Assembly: GCA_027600665.1 (NCBI GenBank)
Contig: JADGJL010001092.1
Span: forward strand, 1-10,241
Direction of reading: 5' to 3'
DNA: 10,241 nt
From: Irineochytrium annulatum
Lineage: Eukaryota > Chytridiomycota > Chytridiomycetes > Chytridiales > Chytridiaceae
Below, in pieces: positions 6,734-10,241 of this stretch; position 1 is the first letter of the stretch; the number at the start of each line of letters is the position of its first letter. The position numbers and the translations under genes were made by a program. The notes beneath the pieces were generated by a model. That model ran no database searches and was not told the origin of the DNA. It saw only the letters and a program-made list of their open reading frames with translations.

Positions 6734-9700
6734 ATGCAGGTCCTGCGGTCGACCTCCACCGGGTCGCCGCCGTCATCGCCACTATCACCATCCTACAAGT
6801 CGTCGACCCCATTCCGGGACTGGTTTGCCGACGCCTCGGCCGAATGCCGCCTCCCGCGCCCGTCGCGCGGCCGCCGGATCCTCATCCAAATCCTTGTCGC
6901 CGCCATGCTCATCGCCATCCTCCTCCGCCTCACTTCCGAAGCCGCGCATGACGGTCTGGGCGTCGCGGGGATCAGGTCGCTCTTCGGGTTCCGGGAGCCG
7001 GCCGGATCCTGGAGCCACCAGCCGAAGCACGAAGACCACGCGCCCGCTGCGCCAATCGCGCCGAAATGGGTTAAGGAGTACGTGGCCAACCGGCCGGGAT
7101 CACCCAATTCCCGGAGGCCGAAGCGGGTGCTGTGGTGGCCGCTGGAGTGGCTCCGGAAGACATTTGAGGCGCACCGGAATCACAACCACCTGGGTTCGCG
7201 CTTCTTCATCTCGACGGATCTACAACATCATCACCTGCACAATCATCAGCACGCTGCGCACCACGGCGCCTTCGACCGTGCGCCGTTGCCCGAGAAGCGG
7301 CTGAAGGTCGGGGTGGAGCTGCCGAGGTACATCCGGAACGTGAACCCGGAGTACGGCGTCGTGCCCTATCTCTTTGATATGGTAAAGACTTCGGAGGATA
7401 GTAAGGGGAGGATGATTTGGGATCCGCCGGTGGGGCCGGCGCAGCTGTCAAGCAACCTGAAGCCGATGGAAGATTACTACCTTGTGGCGGTGACAATGGC
7501 GAGGAATGAGGCACCGTTCTTGCCGGAGTGGGTTGAATACTACATCCTGCAAGGTATGGGAGGCTACGTTTGTTGACGCGGATACGGTTGGGACTGACCA
7601 AGAACGCAGGCGTGGATCGCATTGTTTTTTACGACCACGGCTCCACGGACGCGACCCGCTCCGTGCTCGATCCCTATATTCGCGCGGGCATCGTAGAGTA
7701 CATCCGATGGCCTGACGATTTCGAGGCCCTTGCGCACCCGCCGCTCGGGCCGAGGGTGTACACGTGGCACGCAGAAAAGAGGGAAAAGCACATGCGGTGG
7801 ATGGTAAATGAGGATTGCAGGAAGGTGGATGAATCGAGGAGGCCGACGTTCCGACACAGGGGTTGTCAGCAGGCAGCGATCTCGGACGCCATGGCGAGGT
7901 ATCGGAATCGGACTCGGTGGATGGTTGCGATGGATGTGGACGAGTATTTTCTTGTTGATCATCCTTGGGTACGCCATTATGTCCATCTCTGACTTTGCAC
8001 ACGTATGCATGTTGACTTCTCGAAAAGGCGGACCTGAGGGATCTTACCAATCTGATTCCCTTGAAAGACAAACTTCGGGAGTACGAGACTTTCGATCAGA
8101 TCATGATTGAAGTCGAGCCCGTCGGGACGAACGGGTGGTACTCTGAGCCAACCACCACCATCTTAGACAGCTCGTTTACTACGGTAAGAAAGTTTGTATT
8201 GAATTAGCGTTGTTAAAGATGTTTAAACCCTTTTTCCAGATCCTCGATCGATATCTTCGCCGACTACCACCCGGAAAGCTTGCCGACACCCACGTCAACG
8301 GACTCGGCAAATCCATCTTCAATCCTCAAACGACCACGTTTTCCCATATATACGGCAACAGCTTCTCCGATCTCCCGCGCGACGCGAATCACGCGCGCCT
8401 GTCGACGGGACCGATACGATACCGCCACTTCCAGAACCGAGGTGTTCTCAACTTGCATCAACGCGCCCTGAACTCATTTGTCCCCTCGCTCGAATATCAC
8501 GCCGGGAGGGACGCGTTGATGAGCCAGCAGCTGGAGACTGATCTGCTCGTTTGGTCGCGGTTCGTCAAACATCGCATTATGGAGAGGTTATATGCTGGCG
8601 CATGGGAGGGCCTTGATATCGGCGTCAAGCCACCCACCCAGGTCATCCCGGCAGTGCAGAGCGCGAAGGTACATGGCCAAAAACGCTCGCATTATACGCC
8701 TTTTCTTTACTTAAGTTTTACCCGCAGAGAGATAAAACGGCAAATCCGCCCCAGCTCTGCATTGCGCTCATTCACACGACTTCCGAGCTCCCCGAGCTCC
8801 GCAAGACCCTCAGCTCGGCCCTTCACCACCTCCATACGCACGAGCCCAACATCACGTATGAGGTCGTCCTCGCGGCCTACCGGGGCCGCCGCGGCGCCGC
8901 CGACGAATCTTTTCACGAGGCCTACGACGATGAGATGCCCATCGACCGATCCCGCTTCTTTCCGCAACCCCGGGACGCGACCGACTGGACATCCCTCGAG
9001 GCCGCGAGGGACGCCGCTCTGATCGACCTGTGCACGGCGCCGTACGTGCTCAGCCTGGAGGACGGGTGGGAGACGCGGTATGCGCCAATGTTGGAGGACC
9101 GGGCGGATGCGGCTGCGGACAGTGACGACCGGACGGGGAAGGGAGGGGTGTCGAATACCTTGAGACGCGTCGCAGCTTCAGGGCGGAGAATCCTTGGCGG
9201 AGCGATGGCGCTTTTAGAGCGAAAGCGGGACCTGCTTGAGGTGTGGGTGGGGGACGTACCGGCGATGAGCGGCGGCGCGGCGCGCGCGCGTTCCGGGTGG
9301 ATCTCGCTCGACATCGAGTGGGAGAAGGGCAGCGGCAAAGTGGAGGAGCGGGCGTTCTGGTACCGGCGCCAGGGATCCGCCGGTTATCCGTTCGGATCCA
9401 CGCGGGTTGGGGGGTCGGTGAAGAGTCGCCGGAGGTTGAGGCAGGTCGGGAGACGGACGGAGAGGTTCGAGGAGGCGTATGGACCTGTAGTGGAGGAGCC
9501 AAATACGGAGAACCCAGAGGGTCCGCCGCTACGGCATGCTCCTCCGGCGTCCGACGAGGATAGAGACATGCGGTACGCCCGTGCTGTGACGGAAGCTGGC
9601 TTTCAAAGCGCGCATTTTTGCCTGGGGGCGTTCGCGTGGGAGGACGAGAGGTCGGAGCCGACGGGGGAGTGCGCGCTGGATCCGGAGGGGAGTGGGGATG

Positions 9701-9744
9701 CCTCGACCACGGGGATTATGTGGCGGATTTCGTCTGTCCATTGA
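6734..9744 (+). CDS. Type II membrane glycosyltransferase, GT92-like with a second C-terminal GT-like region, 926 aa, 5 exons
   Basis: Exons are 6734-7553, 7610-7968, 8028-8183, 8240-8668 and 8728-9744. The four introns are 56, 59, 56 and 59 bases (GTATGG...GCAG, GTACGC...AAAG, GTAAGA...CCAG, GTACAT...GCAG), and every junction keeps frame. Residues 1-48 are a Ser/Pro-rich cytosolic tail ending in basic residues. A transmembrane anchor (ILIQILVAAMLIAILL, 49-64) follows, then a stem with a His-rich stretch (HHHLHNHQHAAHH, 165-177). The GT92/GT2-like core starts near 248: ARNEAPFLPEWVEYYILQG (256-274), then VDRIVFYDHGSTDATRSV. QQAAISDAM (361-369) precedes the DxD-type metal/nucleotide-sugar site MDVDEYFL (381-388). 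The HIYGNSF region belongs to the same domain. From about 597 a second domain-like region begins (LCIALIHTTSELPELRKTL), with YEVVLAAYRG (632-641) and CTAPYVLSLEDGW (690-702), resembling the LEDDW-type motif of other transferases. It is probably a Golgi or ER lumenal transferase; donor and acceptor are unknown. The start ATG has A at -3. Confidence 0.9.
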
Positions 9745-10241
9745 GATTGGATTATGTAACGGATATATACATGTTTTTTCGTGACTACTAAATAATACCG
9801 CCAGCAACATAAACGAAGTTGTCGTTCTCCCTGTTGCCTCCATCAACCACAATCCCCCTCCCCTCCGAAGCCACCGGAGCGCAGGTTGGCGGCAAGGCAA
9901 CGTGTTAAGTGGTGTTCACAAACGTAATAAGAAGTGGGAAATCACCCATTTTAAGCTTGCTAGGAGGAGATACCCAGAAAAAATAATATATGAATTTGAA
10001 CGGAGGACAGGCAGAGATTTGTTTTGTATAGCAGATAATTCTTTACAGCAAATAATCCTTTGCAGGTTGTAGCGGCTGCAGTATTTGCCTATCTTTTATC
10101 GCGGAAGACATGGCCAAGAATGCGACTCATTATTTATCTGAAACAGAATCTCGCCCAGGACAGTGGCTTGAAGGTCGACCGACAGCCAAACAACGATCAC
10201 GCATACAACTTTCCTGCTTCGGCACCCCCACTCCCCCGCAC
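9745..10241. other. 3' flank of the glycosyltransferase gene; possible last exon of a minus-strand gene
   Basis: AT-richer spacer with no clear gene. On the minus strand, a 38-codon open stretch (9904-9791), ending at TAG 9790-9788, reads GIVVDGG and NDNFVYVAGGII. It could be the C-terminal exon of a convergent gene entering from the right; VYVAGG resembles a kelch strand. No good acceptor precedes the most coding-like part apart from CGGAG, so it is only a candidate. The remainder (about 9905-10241) shows no gene, repeat or RNA signal that I can support. Confidence 0.35.

Noticed and set aside
6513..7304. 263-codon plus-strand open frame overlapping the glycosyltransferase start
   Set aside because: Arg/Ser/Pro-rich composition is typical of an out-of-frame reading; the glycosyltransferase frame has the membrane anchor and continues into conserved motifs.
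7448..8071. 207-codon minus-strand open frame
   Set aside because: It is antisense to exons 1 to 3 of the glycosyltransferase gene, low in complexity and without motifs; a shadow of GC-rich coding sequence.
8669..9022. Read-through of the exon 4 frame past 8668
   Set aside because: The sequence after GTACAT at 8669 becomes Ser/Arg/Pro-rich, while the frame after the acceptor at 8727 restores coding-like sequence; treated as an intron plus shadow.
1..10241. Search for CRISPR arrays, tRNA or rRNA genes, and inverted-repeat-bounded transposons
   Set aside because: No regularly spaced repeats, cloverleaf-like segments, rRNA-like blocks or transposase/reverse-transcriptase motifs were seen by eye.

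Overview
The window looks like a compact fungal nuclear genome segment. Evidence: protein-coding genes interrupted by short spliceosomal introns (48-98 bases; GT donors, CTRAY-like branch sites, AG acceptors), GC-rich third codon positions, AT-richer spacers, and families typical of fungi (secreted kelch protein, vacuolar-protease-inhibitor-like I9 protein, Nce101-like protein, GT92-type glycosyltransferase). Short introns and family content fit a basidiomycete or another short-intron fungus, but I cannot fix the phylum. No tRNA, rRNA, CRISPR array, insertion sequence or intact transposon was seen.

Layout. A secreted kelch-repeat protein gene (three exons) lies on the minus strand at 21-1337 and may continue off the left edge. 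Next to it (about 1996-2350) is a decayed second copy of part of the same gene, with one internal segment inverted. A four-exon gene for a 79-residue I9/Pbi2-like peptidase inhibitor follows at 2406-2875 (+), then a two-exon gene for a 243-residue orphan protein at 3220-4030 (+). From 4363 to 5569 the minus strand carries broken coding segments resembling a decayed F-box/LRR-type gene. A small single-exon gene (5783-6061, minus) encodes a 92-residue protein resembling the Nce101 non-classical export family. It is divergent from a large five-exon gene (6734-9744, +) for a 926-residue type II membrane glycosyltransferase with a GT92-like domain and a second glycosyltransferase-like C-terminal region. 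The spacer between these two contains a perfect 26-base tandem duplication. The last 500 bases hold no clear gene.

The genes do not form an operon or an obvious cluster. A loose theme is secretion and the cell surface (secreted kelch protein, Golgi-type glycosyltransferase, export-factor-like protein), but this is inference from family membership and ordinary gene neighbourhood could explain it. All exon models were built by hand by keeping reading frame across consensus splice sites; no transcript data were available.
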